60,210 nt of DNA, taken from assembly GCA_039029355.1 (NCBI GenBank), contig JBCCGI010000050.1:1-60210 (forward strand). The letters are read 5' to 3'. Position numbers and translations under genes: made by a program. The notes beneath the pieces were generated by a model. It did not search any database and was not told the origin of the DNA. It saw nothing but the letters and a program-made list of their open reading frames with translations. Below are positions 16,988 through 24,957 of this stretch, one piece after another (within the stretch, counting starts at the first letter, position 1; each line of letters begins with the position of its first letter). Origin of the DNA: JBCCGI01 sp039029355. GTDB taxonomy: Bacteria > Planctomycetota > UBA1135 > GCA-002686595.

Positions 16988-18130
16988 TTAGAGAGAGGAG
17001 AGCTCGCCGATCGGCGAGGGGCGCAGTTCGATGTGCTGGAGCGCTGGGTCGGGGTGCCACCCGCAGAGGAGCTGCCGCTCCTGGTCCGCCGCGTTCCAGC
17101 GCAGCTCGAGGCACCCGCCGACGTCTCGCGCGGCGTCCCGCGCGACGACCGCATGGAAGCCTCCGTTCGGTGCGAGCCACCCCGATCCGCGACGGGTGGG
17201 CCCGTCTCCGAGGCGCAGGGACCAGCGCAGGCGATCCCGCTCGACGCGGCGCGAGCGGCCGGCGCGGGGCGCTTCCGCGCGCGAGATCGCGACCCACCGC
17301 TCATCCGGGGTCGCCACGCTCGTCTCGCCGGGCGCGAGCACGACCGGCGCGCTCCAGCGCCTCCCCAGGCTGTCGGTGACGTGCAGGAGTCCCGCGGTGC
17401 GATCGGCGAGCGGGATCGTCCAACACCCCAAGCGGCTCGCGGGGGCCAGCGCGCTGATGCCGGTCCCCGAGGACGTCGGTGCGTGAAGCTCCACCCGCCT
17501 CGCGCCGGAGAGGGCGTGGCCTTCGACGCTGCGAAGCTCGACCAGCGCGGGGGCCGGGCGCCGGAGTGAGATCCGGACGAGCGCTGATCCCGACGCGTCG
17601 ATCGGCGCCGGCGCCGGCGCCGAGGGCAGGCTCGTCCGTACGCGATAGGTCGCGTCCTCCCAGAGTCCCGAGAAGCTCGCTTCGCCGACCTCGTCGGTGC
17701 TGGCGATGCGCGCGACGAGCCAGGTGTCGGACTCCCCGCGCCGCTCGACCGTCAGCGCGACGCCTTGGAGCGGAAGCCCCTCGTGATCGCGCACGACGAC
17801 CCGCAGTCCGCGGGGCCCGGTGGCGACCCGCGCCGTCGCGCGCGCGGCGCTCGACAACACGACATGGGGCGGTTGCTCGGTCAGCCCGGCGAGCCGCCGG
17901 CCTTCGACGAGGTCCGCGGGCGGGTGAGGAGCTCGCACGGGTGCCTCCGCCGGACGTGCAACGGCGGCGCCCTCCGGCGCCGGAGGCGCCAGGACCCGCG
18001 CCGCCGGACGCTCTTCCCCAAGCGACAGGAACAGGAGCATCGCGGCGAGCAATCCGGCGCAGATCAGGAGCGGCGCGTTGCCTTCCACGCGCGGAGTATC
18101 GGCCTGGTTCCGCGCGCACGGTGCTGACAT
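16988..18130 (-). CDS. Single-pass membrane protein with carboxypeptidase-regulatory-like domain
   Basis: Residues 1-17 are cytosolic, ~18-37 form one membrane helix (LLICAGLLAAMLLFLSLG), and the remainder is predicted extracytoplasmic. A segment at ~105-190 reads LRVVVRDHEGLPLQGVALTVE, the start of a CarboxypepD_reg/Ig-like sandwich, followed by further beta-rich sequence with no recognised family. It resembles the tail part of the sigma-factor fusions in this window but has no sigma domain. I chose the ATG at 18130; upstream in-frame sequence overlaps the divergent promoter region and has poor composition. It is the first gene of the operon with the di-heme peroxidase. About 380 residues; function unknown. 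Confidence 0.7.
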   Translation of the reverse strand: MSAPCARNQADTPRVEGNAPLLICAGLLAAMLLFLSLGEERPAARVLAPPAPEGAAVARPAEAPVRAPHPPADLVEGRRLAGLTEQPPHVVLSSAARATARVATGPRGLRVVVRDHEGLPLQGVALTVERRGESDTWLVARIASTDEVGEASFSGLWEDATYRVRTSLPSAPAPAPIDASGSALVRISLRRPAPALVELRSVEGHALSGARRVELHAPTSSGTGISALAPASRLGCWTIPLADRTAGLLHVTDSLGRRWSAPVVLAPGETSVATPDERWVAISRAEAPRAGRSRRVERDRLRWSLRLGDGPTRRGSGWLAPNGGFHAVVARDAARDVGGCLELRWNAADQERQLLCGWHPDPALQHIELRPSPIGELSSL

Positions 18131-18169
18131 GTGTGCAAGCTCGCCGACGTTTTGCGGCGACGCCCTGTT

Positions 18170-18187
18170 CCTTGCATGGATGCAAGG
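18170..18187. promoter_or_regulatory. Inverted repeat in the divergent promoter region, candidate operator
   Basis: CCTTGCAT and ATGCAAGG form a perfect 8-bp inverted repeat with a two-base spacer. A third half-site-like GTGCAAG lies at 18133-18139. A TTGACC box starts one base downstream at 18188, but no well-spaced -10 follows. The element sits between the divergent membrane-protein/peroxidase operon and the response-regulator gene, so it could bind that regulator. Confidence 0.5.
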
Positions 18188-18225
18188 TTGACCGGATCGC
18201 CGTGCGCAGGCGCTACGCTGAGTCC

Positions 18226-18900
18226 ATGGCAAGGCTGCTTACCATCGAAGACGACCCGCGCATCCGGGCCTCGCTCGTGGAGGCCCTTGTCGAGCAGGGC
18301 CACCACTGCGACCAGGCGGGCGACCTCCGCACCGCCCGTGAACGGCTTGCGAGCGCGCGGTACGACCTGCTCCTGATCGACGTGATGCTGCCCGATGGTG
18401 ACGGCTGGGACCTGCTGCGCGAGATGCGCGACCGCGCGGACACGACGCGCGCCATCTTCCTCACCGCCAAGCACGAGGTCGCCGAACGGCTGCACGGGTT
18501 GGCGCTCGGCGCCGTGGACTACGTCGTGAAGCCGTTCGATCTGCGCGAGCTCGAGGCCCGCGTCGAAGTGGCGCTCCAACGGGTGGTGCCTTCGGAGGTG
18601 CCGGAGTGCTTCGACCTGCGGCTGGATCCGATCCGCCGCCGCGCCTACCTGCGCGGGAAGCTGCTCGACCTGACGCCCAAGGAGTTCGAGTTCCTCGCGA
18701 TCCTCCTGCGCGCCGAGGGCGGCGCCGTCGAGCGCGACACGCTGCTGCGAGAGGTCTGGGACCTGCCCGATTCGGAGAGCGGCAACGTGCTCGACGTGCT
18801 GGTCGCGCGACTGCGCCGCAAGCTGCGCGCCACGCGCGGCCCCACGATCTTCACCGAGCGCGGGGTCGGGTACGGCCTGAGCGAGGGCGGCGAGTCGTGA
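18226..18900 (+). CDS. OmpR/PhoB-family response regulator
   Basis: A 224-residue two-domain regulator. The receiver domain (1-115) has the acidic pair EDD (8-10), the phospho-acceptor in LLLIDVMLPDGDG, the Thr of FLTAKH and the conserved Lys in VVKPFD. The winged-helix DNA-binding domain (~128-220) has LTPKEFEFLAILLR, a recognition helix region NVLDVLVARLRRKL and the closing wing IFTERGVGYGL. All key residues are present. The ATG at 18226 gives the standard N-terminus. Its stop overlaps the GTG of the histidine kinase gene by four bases, so the two are coupled. The inverted repeat 39 bases upstream of its start suggests autoregulation or cross-regulation of the divergent operon. Confidence 0.95.
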   Translation: MARLLTIEDDPRIRASLVEALVEQGHHCDQAGDLRTARERLASARYDLLLIDVMLPDGDGWDLLREMRDRADTTRAIFLTAKHEVAERLHGLALGAVDYVVKPFDLRELEARVEVALQRVVPSEVPECFDLRLDPIRRRAYLRGKLLDLTPKEFEFLAILLRAEGGAVERDTLLREVWDLPDSESGNVLDVLVARLRRKLRATRGPTIFTERGVGYGLSEGGES

Positions 18901-20258
18901 AGGGCTGGTCGCTCGCGCGGCGCTCGGCGCTCTGGTTCGGCGGGCTCCTCCTGGTGCTGCTCCTGGCGCTGGTGGGGTGCTCGTACTGGATGATCTCGTC
19001 CTACATGAACCGCGAGCTCGACAAGGAGGTCGAGGAGCTGGGGAGGGCCGCGGCCAGTCAACTGGCTGGCGCTTCACCCTCGGAGGCCAAGGCGATGCTC
19101 GAGGTCCTCGTCGAGGAAGGGCACGACCTCGGCGTGGGCTTCGTCCTGCGCCGCGACGACGGCGAGGTGCTCTCCGGTCGGTCCGAGCTGGCCCACGCGC
19201 GTCCCGACGACGTGGAAGCCTGGGCCTGGCGGACGGGATCGGTCTCCATCGCGGACGGTAGCACCCTGCTCGTCGGAATCGACGGGGCCGGCCGGGCCGA
19301 GGAGCTGGACGAGCTCCCCGGCGCGATGGCGCTCGCCGCGACGCTCTTCGCCGGCATCGCCGCGCTGGCCGGCTGGCTCTTCGGACGCAGGATGTCCGCG
19401 CTCCTGTCCCAGGTCGCCGACACGGTCGACCCGGCCGGAGCGTCAACTCCCCACGGGGCGCCACGCGAGATCTCGGCCCTGGTCGACGCCATCAACTCCG
19501 GATTCGCGCGGGCCGAAGCGGCCCAGTCGCGCTCGCGGCACTTGATCGTGGGCGCGGCCCACGCGCTGCGCTCGCCGATCCAGGCGCTGCTCAGCCAGGC
19601 CCAGAGCACGCTGCGCAAGGAGCGCGACGTCGAGCGCTATCGCGAGACCCTCGAGGGTCAGGAGCAGGAGCTCACCGAGTTCGCGCGCTCCGTCGACAAC
19701 CTCGTCGCGTTCTGTGCCGAGAGCGGTGGGCCCTACGCCGCCGAGACCTTCGACCTGATGTCCGAGCTGCGCCTTCGTCTCCACCCCGACATGGACCGCG
19801 CCCGCAGGAGCCAGCTCGGCCTTCGGCTGAACGGTCCGGACTCCCTGCTGGTCGAGGCCGAGCGCGAGTCCCTCGTCCTGGCCGTCCGCAACCTCGTCTC
19901 GAACGCGCTGAGCGTCAGCCGCGACGGGCAGCAGGTCGACATCGAGGTCGAGGCCCACGCCGACCGGGTCCGCGTCACCGTCGACGACCAGGGGCCCGGC
20001 GTGCCGGAAGCCGATCGCGAGCGCGTGTTCGAGCCGATGCGTCGCGGCTCGACTCCGGGCCCGGAGGCCCAACAGGCCCCACAGGCAAGAGGACGCGCCT
20101 GCTACGGTCTTGGGCTCGCGCTCGTGCGGCGGGCGATGGACGACCATGGCGGGCGCGCCTGGATCGAGTCGGCGCCGGGGGGCGGAGCGCGCGTGCGGTT
20201 GGAGTTCCGCGCGGTACGTGAGGGCGCTGCGCCGCGCGAGGAGCTGGCGACGCTCTAG
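18897..20258 (+). CDS. Membrane sensor histidine kinase partner of the PhoB-like regulator
   Basis: A 453-residue EnvZ/PhoR-type kinase: membrane helices at ~14-35 and ~143-163 flank a short extracytoplasmic domain of ~105 residues, then HAMP (to ~215), the dimerisation/H-box helix and HATPase_c (~325-437). His222 lies in AHALRSPI; as in the other kinase of this window the residue after His is Ala, not Glu. The N-box (RNLVSNA), VDDQGPGVP and YGLGLALVRR motifs are intact. A ~18-residue Pro/Gln/Ala-rich insertion sits between the F- and G2-boxes. The start is the GTG inside the upstream stop (GTGA). A GGCCT/AGGCC hairpin at 20258-20270 overlaps the 3' end but lacks a T-tract. Confidence 0.93.
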   Translation: MKGWSLARRSALWFGGLLLVLLLALVGCSYWMISSYMNRELDKEVEELGRAAASQLAGASPSEAKAMLEVLVEEGHDLGVGFVLRRDDGEVLSGRSELAHARPDDVEAWAWRTGSVSIADGSTLLVGIDGAGRAEELDELPGAMALAATLFAGIAALAGWLFGRRMSALLSQVADTVDPAGASTPHGAPREISALVDAINSGFARAEAAQSRSRHLIVGAAHALRSPIQALLSQAQSTLRKERDVERYRETLEGQEQELTEFARSVDNLVAFCAESGGPYAAETFDLMSELRLRLHPDMDRARRSQLGLRLNGPDSLLVEAERESLVLAVRNLVSNALSVSRDGQQVDIEVEAHADRVRVTVDDQGPGVPEADRERVFEPMRRGSTPGPEAQQAPQARGRACYGLGLALVRRAMDDHGGRAWIESAPGGGARVRLEFRAVREGAAPREELATL

Positions 20259-20485
20259 GCCTTCGAGGCCGGGCGAATCGGCGCGGACACCCGTCGCCGT
20301 CCGCCGCACCTTCGGCCTCCGAAGGAGCGCTGCGGCGAGGAACGTCGGCGACCGGGGGCATTTTCCCTTCAGGGGCCGCGGCCGGGTTGCGTCTTCGAGC
20401 CTCGGGGGGCGGCCCGGCACCTGTCGCTGTGGCGTCCTGCCCCGGAAAGTCACCTCGCAGTTTCCCCGATCAGAGAGACACGATC

Positions 20486-22807
20486 ATGATCCCCGCCTTG
20501 CTCAGCCTCCTCGCCGCTCCCCTGGGCCTACCGCAGTCCGACTCCCACTGGATCGACTTCGACCAGGACGGCTATCCCGACCTGATTCAAACCGGCGCCG
20601 GCTACGACCTAGCGCTGCTCCGCAACGTCGGCGACGGCACGTTCAGCGAGGCCACCCAGAGCTCGGGCCTCTCCGGCCTGCGCGACGTCGTCCAGGTCGC
20701 GCCCGCGGACTACGACGCGGATGGGTTCGAGGACCTCTTCCTGGTGACCGCGGACGGTGGCAGCCACCTGTTCCGCGGCTCGGCGACCGGCGTGATGCTG
20801 AAGGTCGGCGCGGACCGCGGCATCCAGCTGGACGGCCCCGTGGAGCGGGTCGAGTGGATCGACTTCGACCGGGACGAGAAGCTGGATTTGGAGCTGCAGA
20901 CGGCGGGCCGCATCACGCTGCTGCGGAACGTCGGCGGCGGGTCGTTCCAGCCGGTCTCGCTGAGCGGGTTCGCGAGCGGCGTGTCGATCAAGGCGCCGGA
21001 CGGACTCCAGACGGTGCAGCCGCTGTGTCTGCAGACGATCGCCGATGCGTTGGCGCCGGAGCTCTGCCTGCAGGCCTCTAGCATTCCGACGCTGGGCATG
21101 CTGACGCCGCTCTCCAGCGACTGGTTCATCTCCGACGCGACGGGTTTCGTCGGCCTCGGCAACATCGATCCGGTCACGCGGCTCGACGTCGCGGGCACGA
21201 TTCGCTCGCGCTCCGGCGGCTTCGAGTACCCCGACGGCTCGGTGCAGACCACCGCGACGCTGGTCGGTCCGCAGGGGCCGGCCGGACCGGAGGGGCCCGC
21301 GGGCGCGGACGGCATGGACGGCGCGGACGGCGCCGCGGGGCCCGAAGGCCCCGAAGGTCCGACCGGGCCGGTCGGCGCTCCCGGCGCGGTCGGTCCGGCC
21401 GGCCCGGCCGGTCCCCAGGGCCCGACCGGCTCCGACGGAAGCGATGCGCTGTGGCAGGTCGTCAACGTCAACGAGATGATCGCAAGCGGCAACATCGGCA
21501 TCGGCTCCACGACCGATCCGTCGAAGCGGCTGCAGGTCGACAGCACCAACTCGGGTCTCTGGGTGCAGCCCGGCAGCCTGGGAACGACCCTGACGTACAA
21601 GGCCTACCTCGGCGGCACCAAGGACCTGGACATCGACTTCGAGGACTCGGCGGGCAACGTCTCGACGGTGATGACGCTCAAGGGCAACGGGGCGCTCAGC
21701 GGCAACGTGGGCATCGGCGCCGTCGACCCGCAGGAGCGGCTCGACGTCAACGGCACGATCCGCTCCCGCAGCGGCGGCTTTGAGTTCCCGGACGGAACGA
21801 CGCAGTCGACGGCGGCGGGCGCCGGCGTTCCGGCGGGCTACCAGATCGTGGGCGACACGTCGGTCGCGCCCGGCGGCTTCAGCTACTCGGGCGTCAACTT
21901 CGACGTGACCGTGCAGGATGCGGAGTGGACCGAGCTTGCCTCCCTGCCGACCGACCGGATCGACGGCGGCGCCGCGACCATCGACGGGCTGTTCTACATG
22001 GTCGGCGGCAACTCGAACGGCAGCGTGGTCGCGTCCCTGGACCGCTACGACCCGGCCACCGACACCTGGACGAGCCTGAGCCCGATGCCGACGGCGCGCG
22101 AGTTCGTCGGCGTCGCGGCCCTCGACGGCCTGCTCTATGCGATCGGCGGCCGCAACGCCGCGGGCACGGTGATCGGGACCGTGGAGCGCTACGACCCGAG
22201 CACCGGCGCCTGGACCACGCTGAACCCCGTGCCGGTGCCGGTGCGGCAGGCGGCTGTGGCGGCGCTCGACGGTCGGGTGTTCATCTCGGGCGGCCGGACC
22301 CCCGCTGGCTCGGTCGCTCCGAACGTCTGGTCCTTCAACCCCGCGATCGGCGTGTGGGTAGGGGAGACCTCGATGCCCAGCGGCCGGTTCGCGCACGGCA
22401 TGGTCGCTCAATCGGGTCGCCTGTGGGTCACCGGCGGCCTCGCGGGCGGTGGCACGGGCAGCGCGCTGAGCTCGGTGATCTCGTTCGCTCCGGGGGGCCC
22501 CTGGAGCAACGAGGCGTCGATGCCGGCCGCCCGGCATCGCTCCGGCGTGGTCTCGGCGGCCGGCCGGATCTACGTGGTCGGGGGCGGCGACACCACCGGC
22601 GCGCCCCAGGACAACGTGTGGTCGTTCGACGAGTCGTCCTGGACCCAGACCGACACCACGCTTCCGGCCGGCGTCGAGCGTCCCTTCTGCGTCAGCAACA
22701 ACGGCGCCATCCACGTGGTCGCGGGCGAAACGCCGGCCGGCGCTTGGACCGACGGCCATCACCGGCTCCTGACGACGCTGCGGAAGTACCTCCACACGAA
22801 GGACTGA
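20486..22807 (+). CDS. Secreted mosaic surface protein: FG-GAP, collagen-like, tail-fibre-like and kelch repeats
   Basis: A 773-residue exported protein. After a short signal peptide (residues 1 to ~15), residues ~18-150 hold FG-GAP/VCBS units (DFDQDGYPDLI, DYDADGFEDLFLV, DFDRDEKLDLEL) with calcium-binding DxDxDG loops. Residues 261-320 are twenty uninterrupted Gly-X-Y triplets. On both sides are tail-fibre-like modules: LDVAGTIRSRSGGFEYPDGS before the triplets, RLQVDS after them, and LDVNGTIRSRSGGFEFPDGT before the next domain. Residues ~480-770 form about five kelch blades (YMVGG, YAIGGRN, FISGGRT, WVTGGLAG, YVVGGGD), probably a beta-propeller. The start ATG has an AGAGAGA run upstream. It is likely an extracellular adhesive or structural protein; it stands alone with its own promoter region. 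Confidence 0.87.
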   Translation: MIPALLSLLAAPLGLPQSDSHWIDFDQDGYPDLIQTGAGYDLALLRNVGDGTFSEATQSSGLSGLRDVVQVAPADYDADGFEDLFLVTADGGSHLFRGSATGVMLKVGADRGIQLDGPVERVEWIDFDRDEKLDLELQTAGRITLLRNVGGGSFQPVSLSGFASGVSIKAPDGLQTVQPLCLQTIADALAPELCLQASSIPTLGMLTPLSSDWFISDATGFVGLGNIDPVTRLDVAGTIRSRSGGFEYPDGSVQTTATLVGPQGPAGPEGPAGADGMDGADGAAGPEGPEGPTGPVGAPGAVGPAGPAGPQGPTGSDGSDALWQVVNVNEMIASGNIGIGSTTDPSKRLQVDSTNSGLWVQPGSLGTTLTYKAYLGGTKDLDIDFEDSAGNVSTVMTLKGNGALSGNVGIGAVDPQERLDVNGTIRSRSGGFEFPDGTTQSTAAGAGVPAGYQIVGDTSVAPGGFSYSGVNFDVTVQDAEWTELASLPTDRIDGGAATIDGLFYMVGGNSNGSVVASLDRYDPATDTWTSLSPMPTAREFVGVAALDGLLYAIGGRNAAGTVIGTVERYDPSTGAWTTLNPVPVPVRQAAVAALDGRVFISGGRTPAGSVAPNVWSFNPAIGVWVGETSMPSGRFAHGMVAQSGRLWVTGGLAGGGTGSALSSVISFAPGGPWSNEASMPAARHRSGVVSAAGRIYVVGGGDTTGAPQDNVWSFDESSWTQTDTTLPAGVERPFCVSNNGAIHVVAGETPAGAWTDGHHRLLTTLRKYLHTKD
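21266..21445 (+). repeat. Collagen-like Gly-X-Y repeat, 20 triplets
   Basis: Twenty consecutive Gly-X-Y triplets within the mosaic protein, rich in Pro at X (GPA, GPE, GPT, GPQ) and acidic residues (GAD, GMD, GSD). Such tracts can form trimeric triple helices, which would agree with the flanking tail-fibre-like modules. At the DNA level it is a degenerate 9-bp periodicity, so it is a likely site of length variation. Confidence 0.9.
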
Positions 22808-22814
22808 GCGCGGC

Positions 22815-22831
22815 GGGTCGGACCCCGACCC
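22815..22831. terminator. Hairpin between convergent genes
   Basis: GGGTCGG and CCGACCC form a perfect 7-bp stem with a three-base loop, beginning eight bases after the mosaic-protein stop. No T-tract follows on either strand, so it is at best a weak or Rho-assisted terminator. Confidence 0.4.
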
Positions 22832-22970
22832 AAGCCGGACGTACTCGGTGCGAGGACGGGATTCCGTCGTCGCCCCGAGCCTCGTTTGGAGCGCAGCTCG
22901 CCGGCCCGGCCCGGCCCGGCACGGTCGCGCGCGTCGCCCCCGTCGCCCCGTCAAGCGGGCGCGCGCAGAC

Positions 22971-23345
22971 CTACGGCTGCTCCTTCCGCCGGTCGTACTT
23001 CTTCCGCTCCTTCTCCACCGCGGCCATGTGCGCGTCTCCCCACGCCTCGATCGCTTCGCCGAGCGGGCCGAAGCTGAGGCCGAGCTCGGTCAGCGTGTAC
23101 TCGACGCGCGGCGGGATCTCGAGGAACTGCTCGCGCGACACGACCCCGTCGCGCTCTAGTTCGCGGAGCTGCTGCGTCAGCATCCGTTGGCTGATGCCCG
23201 GCGAGAGCTTGCGGAGCTCGTTGAAGCGCAGGGTGCCGTGGGTCATCAGCGAGTAGACGATGGCGGGCTTCCACTTCCCGCCGAACACGTCGAGGACCCG
23301 TTCGATCGGGCAGAGGCCGTCGTGCCGGATGGACTTCTTGCTCAT
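22971..23345 (-). CDS. HxlR-family winged-helix transcriptional regulator
   Basis: A 124-residue regulator with the family signature: Cys12 in GLCPIERVLDVFGGKWK, then LRFNELRKLSPGISQRMLTQQLRELERDGVV (winged helix) and the wing segment PPRVEYTLTELG. The conserved N-terminal cysteine is used by several HxlR relatives (YodB, HypR) to sense electrophiles or oxidants, so redox sensing is possible but not shown. The lysine-rich C-terminus (KERKKYDRRKEQ) is slightly extended. It is transcribed divergently from the lipoprotein at 23429, with 83 bases between the starts that contain repeated GTACCTA elements. Confidence 0.93.
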   Translation of the reverse strand: MSKKSIRHDGLCPIERVLDVFGGKWKPAIVYSLMTHGTLRFNELRKLSPGISQRMLTQQLRELERDGVVSREQFLEIPPRVEYTLTELGLSFGPLGEAIEAWGDAHMAAVEKERKKYDRRKEQP

Positions 23346-23364
23346 ATGAACCTGGTTACTATTC

Positions 23365-23401
23365 CGTACCTATAGGCTCATATCGTACCTACTTGCGTAG
23401 G
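23365..23401. promoter_or_regulatory. Repeated CGTACCTA boxes and palindrome, candidate HxlR operator
   Basis: CGTACCTA occurs at 23365-23372 and again at 23384-23391, 19 bases apart, on the same strand. The second copy runs into the palindrome CCTAC-TTGC-GTAGG (23388-23401). The spacing is close to two helical turns, and the site lies midway between the divergent regulator and lipoprotein genes, as expected for an autoregulated divergent operator. Confidence 0.5.
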
Positions 23402-23428
23402 GGAACCGGCGGCGCCAGCCTGGAACCC

Positions 23429-24007
23429 ATGCTGAATCAACCGACCCGCATCACCGCCCTCGCCCTGCTCGCGCTCGCGGGCTGCAGCGCCAGCCCGGAA
23501 GCCGTGGACCTCGTTCAACTCCGCGGCGAGAACACCAAGCTGCGCCGGCAGATCGCGGCCTTCGAGGCCGAGCGCGCCACCACCGCGCTGAACCTGTCGC
23601 TCTTCGACGAGCTCGACCTCTCCGCCTTCAACGGCCGCGACATGGAGCGCCTCGCGGAGATCCACGCCGACGACGTCGTCGTCTACAACCCCGACGGCAA
23701 GACGACGCGCGGGATGGACCCGCACCACGCCGCGGAGCTGCGCTTCCTCTTCGACAAGTTCGACCTGCAGATCCCGGTCCACCTGGTCCAGTTCGGTCAC
23801 GCGGACTGGACCGCGGGCATCAGCATCTGCGAGGGAACCTGGAGGGAGCCCATCACGCTGCCCGATGGCACTGTGCTCGAGCCGACGGGCAGAGAAGTGA
23901 GGATCAAGGTCGCGACCATCGCGCGCTGGGAGGACGGTCGGATCGCGGAGGAATACCTTTTCTGGGACAACGCCGACTGGAACCGCCAGGTCGGGTTGGA
24001 GCGGTGA
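23429..24007 (+). CDS. NTF2/SnoaL-like lipoprotein
   Basis: A 192-residue protein with a lipoprotein signal (LLALAGC, lipidated Cys19) and a short coiled segment (VQLRGENTKLRRQIAAFE). A cone-shaped NTF2-like domain from ~55 onward includes FNGRDMERLAEIHADDVVVYNPDG, the usual first helix-strand unit of SnoaL/ester-cyclase relatives, and ends EEYLFWDNADWNRQVGL, also typical. Most relatives bind or isomerise small hydrophobic ligands; being lipidated and extracytoplasmic is unusual. I chose the ATG at 23429 because it begins the signal peptide. It probably responds to the divergent HxlR regulator. Confidence 0.82.
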   Translation: MLNQPTRITALALLALAGCSASPEAVDLVQLRGENTKLRRQIAAFEAERATTALNLSLFDELDLSAFNGRDMERLAEIHADDVVVYNPDGKTTRGMDPHHAAELRFLFDKFDLQIPVHLVQFGHADWTAGISICEGTWREPITLPDGTVLEPTGREVRIKVATIARWEDGRIAEEYLFWDNADWNRQVGLER

Positions 24008-24101
24008 AGGCAGGCGCTATCGCGTTGAACGTCCCGCGGTGATCCGCCCGCCGCCTTGCGGGGGCTCAAACGGTCGCTGTACGATCGGAGCTCGCCGGCA
24101 C

Positions 24102-24121
24102 CTCCGGTCCATCGACCGGAG
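24102..24121. promoter_or_regulatory. Inverted repeat upstream of the TetR gene
   Basis: CTCCGGTC and GACCGGAG form a perfect 8-bp inverted repeat with a CATC spacer, 31 bases before the GTG of the TetR gene. A direct repeat of CGGAGCTCG overlaps it (first copy at ~24085). It does not resemble the palindromes in front of the efflux operon, so a shared operator is not obvious. Confidence 0.4.
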
Positions 24122-24152
24122 CTCGGCCGCGCCTGGAAGAAGGACGTCAGCG

Positions 24153-24791
24153 GTGTCTGCGCGGGACCAAGAGGTCAAACAGAAGCTCGTCGAGTCGGCG
24201 CTCAAGCTGTTCGCCGAACACGGCCGCGACCGGGTCTCCGTGCGCCAGATCGCCGCGGAGGCCGGCGTTACGCACGGCAGCATTCGGCACTACTTCGGCA
24301 CGAAGGACAACCTGTACATCGCGGCGCTCACGCAGCCCGGGCTCCAGATTCCGTTCGAAGACCCCCAGGGCGCTGCGGACGTACCGTTGTCGCGCGAGGA
24401 AGCCGAGCAGTACCTGAGGCGGTTCGTCCGCCGCTTCGTCGGGTTCCAGGCGAAGGTCGGCGAGGACAACGTCGCCGCGCTCGGGCTGATGCAGGCGGAG
24501 GTGTCCCGCGACGGCGGGCCCGACCCCGTCTTCTACAAGCAGATCATCAGGCCCGGGCACGAACACCTCAAGACGATCGTGAGCCGCATCCGTCCGGATA
24601 TCACCGACGACAAGGTGCTGGAGATCCTCACGTTCAACATCATCTTCCAGTGCGTCATGATCCGCATCGCGCGGCGGACCATCCCGAAGCTTCTCCGAAC
24701 GCGGCGGGTTACGAAGCGCGATCTCGCTCTGATCGCGGACCTGATCGTGTCGGTCACTCTGGGGGGGCTGCGGGCCTTCGACGTCGACTGA
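24153..24791 (+). CDS. TetR-family regulator adjacent to the efflux operon
   Basis: A 212-residue repressor. The helix-turn-helix lies at ~29-48 (RVSVRQIAAEAGVTHGSIRHYFGTKDNLY), and the C-terminal ligand domain is similar in layout to the CecR/DUF1956 group: RRFVGFQAK..., then a long helical dimer interface. I start at the GTG at 24153 (VSARDQEVKQK) because a GAAGAAGGA ribosome site precedes it; in-frame sequence farther upstream is low quality. The gene lies on the same strand as, and just before, the RND operon. Tandem palindromes lie over the operon promoter, so the natural inference is that this protein represses the pump and is induced by a pump substrate. Confidence 0.9.
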   Translation: MSARDQEVKQKLVESALKLFAEHGRDRVSVRQIAAEAGVTHGSIRHYFGTKDNLYIAALTQPGLQIPFEDPQGAADVPLSREEAEQYLRRFVRRFVGFQAKVGEDNVAALGLMQAEVSRDGGPDPVFYKQIIRPGHEHLKTIVSRIRPDITDDKVLEILTFNIIFQCVMIRIARRTIPKLLRTRRVTKRDLALIADLIVSVTLGGLRAFDVD

Positions 24792-24929
24792 GGCCTGTGG
24801 GGCGGGGTCTCGCGTCGGCGCGCGAGGGGCTGAGGGGCGCCTAGGCGAGGCCGGAACCGGCCGACGCGGACCGCACGCCGCCGAGGCGGCGAGCGGCTTT
24901 TGCCTCCGAGTGGGTTGCGCAGCCGCCCG

Positions 24930-24957
24930 TTGGCCGCCTAGTATCCAGCTGGATACT
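24930..24957 (+). promoter_or_regulatory. Candidate sigma-70 promoter of the RND efflux operon
   Basis: TTGGCC (24930-24935) and GATACT (24952-24957) are separated by 16 bases, a plausible -35/-10 pair. The -10 lies inside the palindromic operators. The predicted leader is ~35 bases, followed by a GGAGG ribosome site at 24990-24994 and the ATG at 25001. Confidence 0.5.

Noticed and set aside
22903..22921. CGGCC direct repeats between convergent genes
   Set aside because: A short GC-biased run of three to four units with no partner structure; it looks like low complexity rather than a functional repeat.
20609..22954. 781-codon minus-strand frame opposite the mosaic protein
   Set aside because: It is the complement of repetitive Gly-X-Y and kelch coding DNA and has no recognisable motif.
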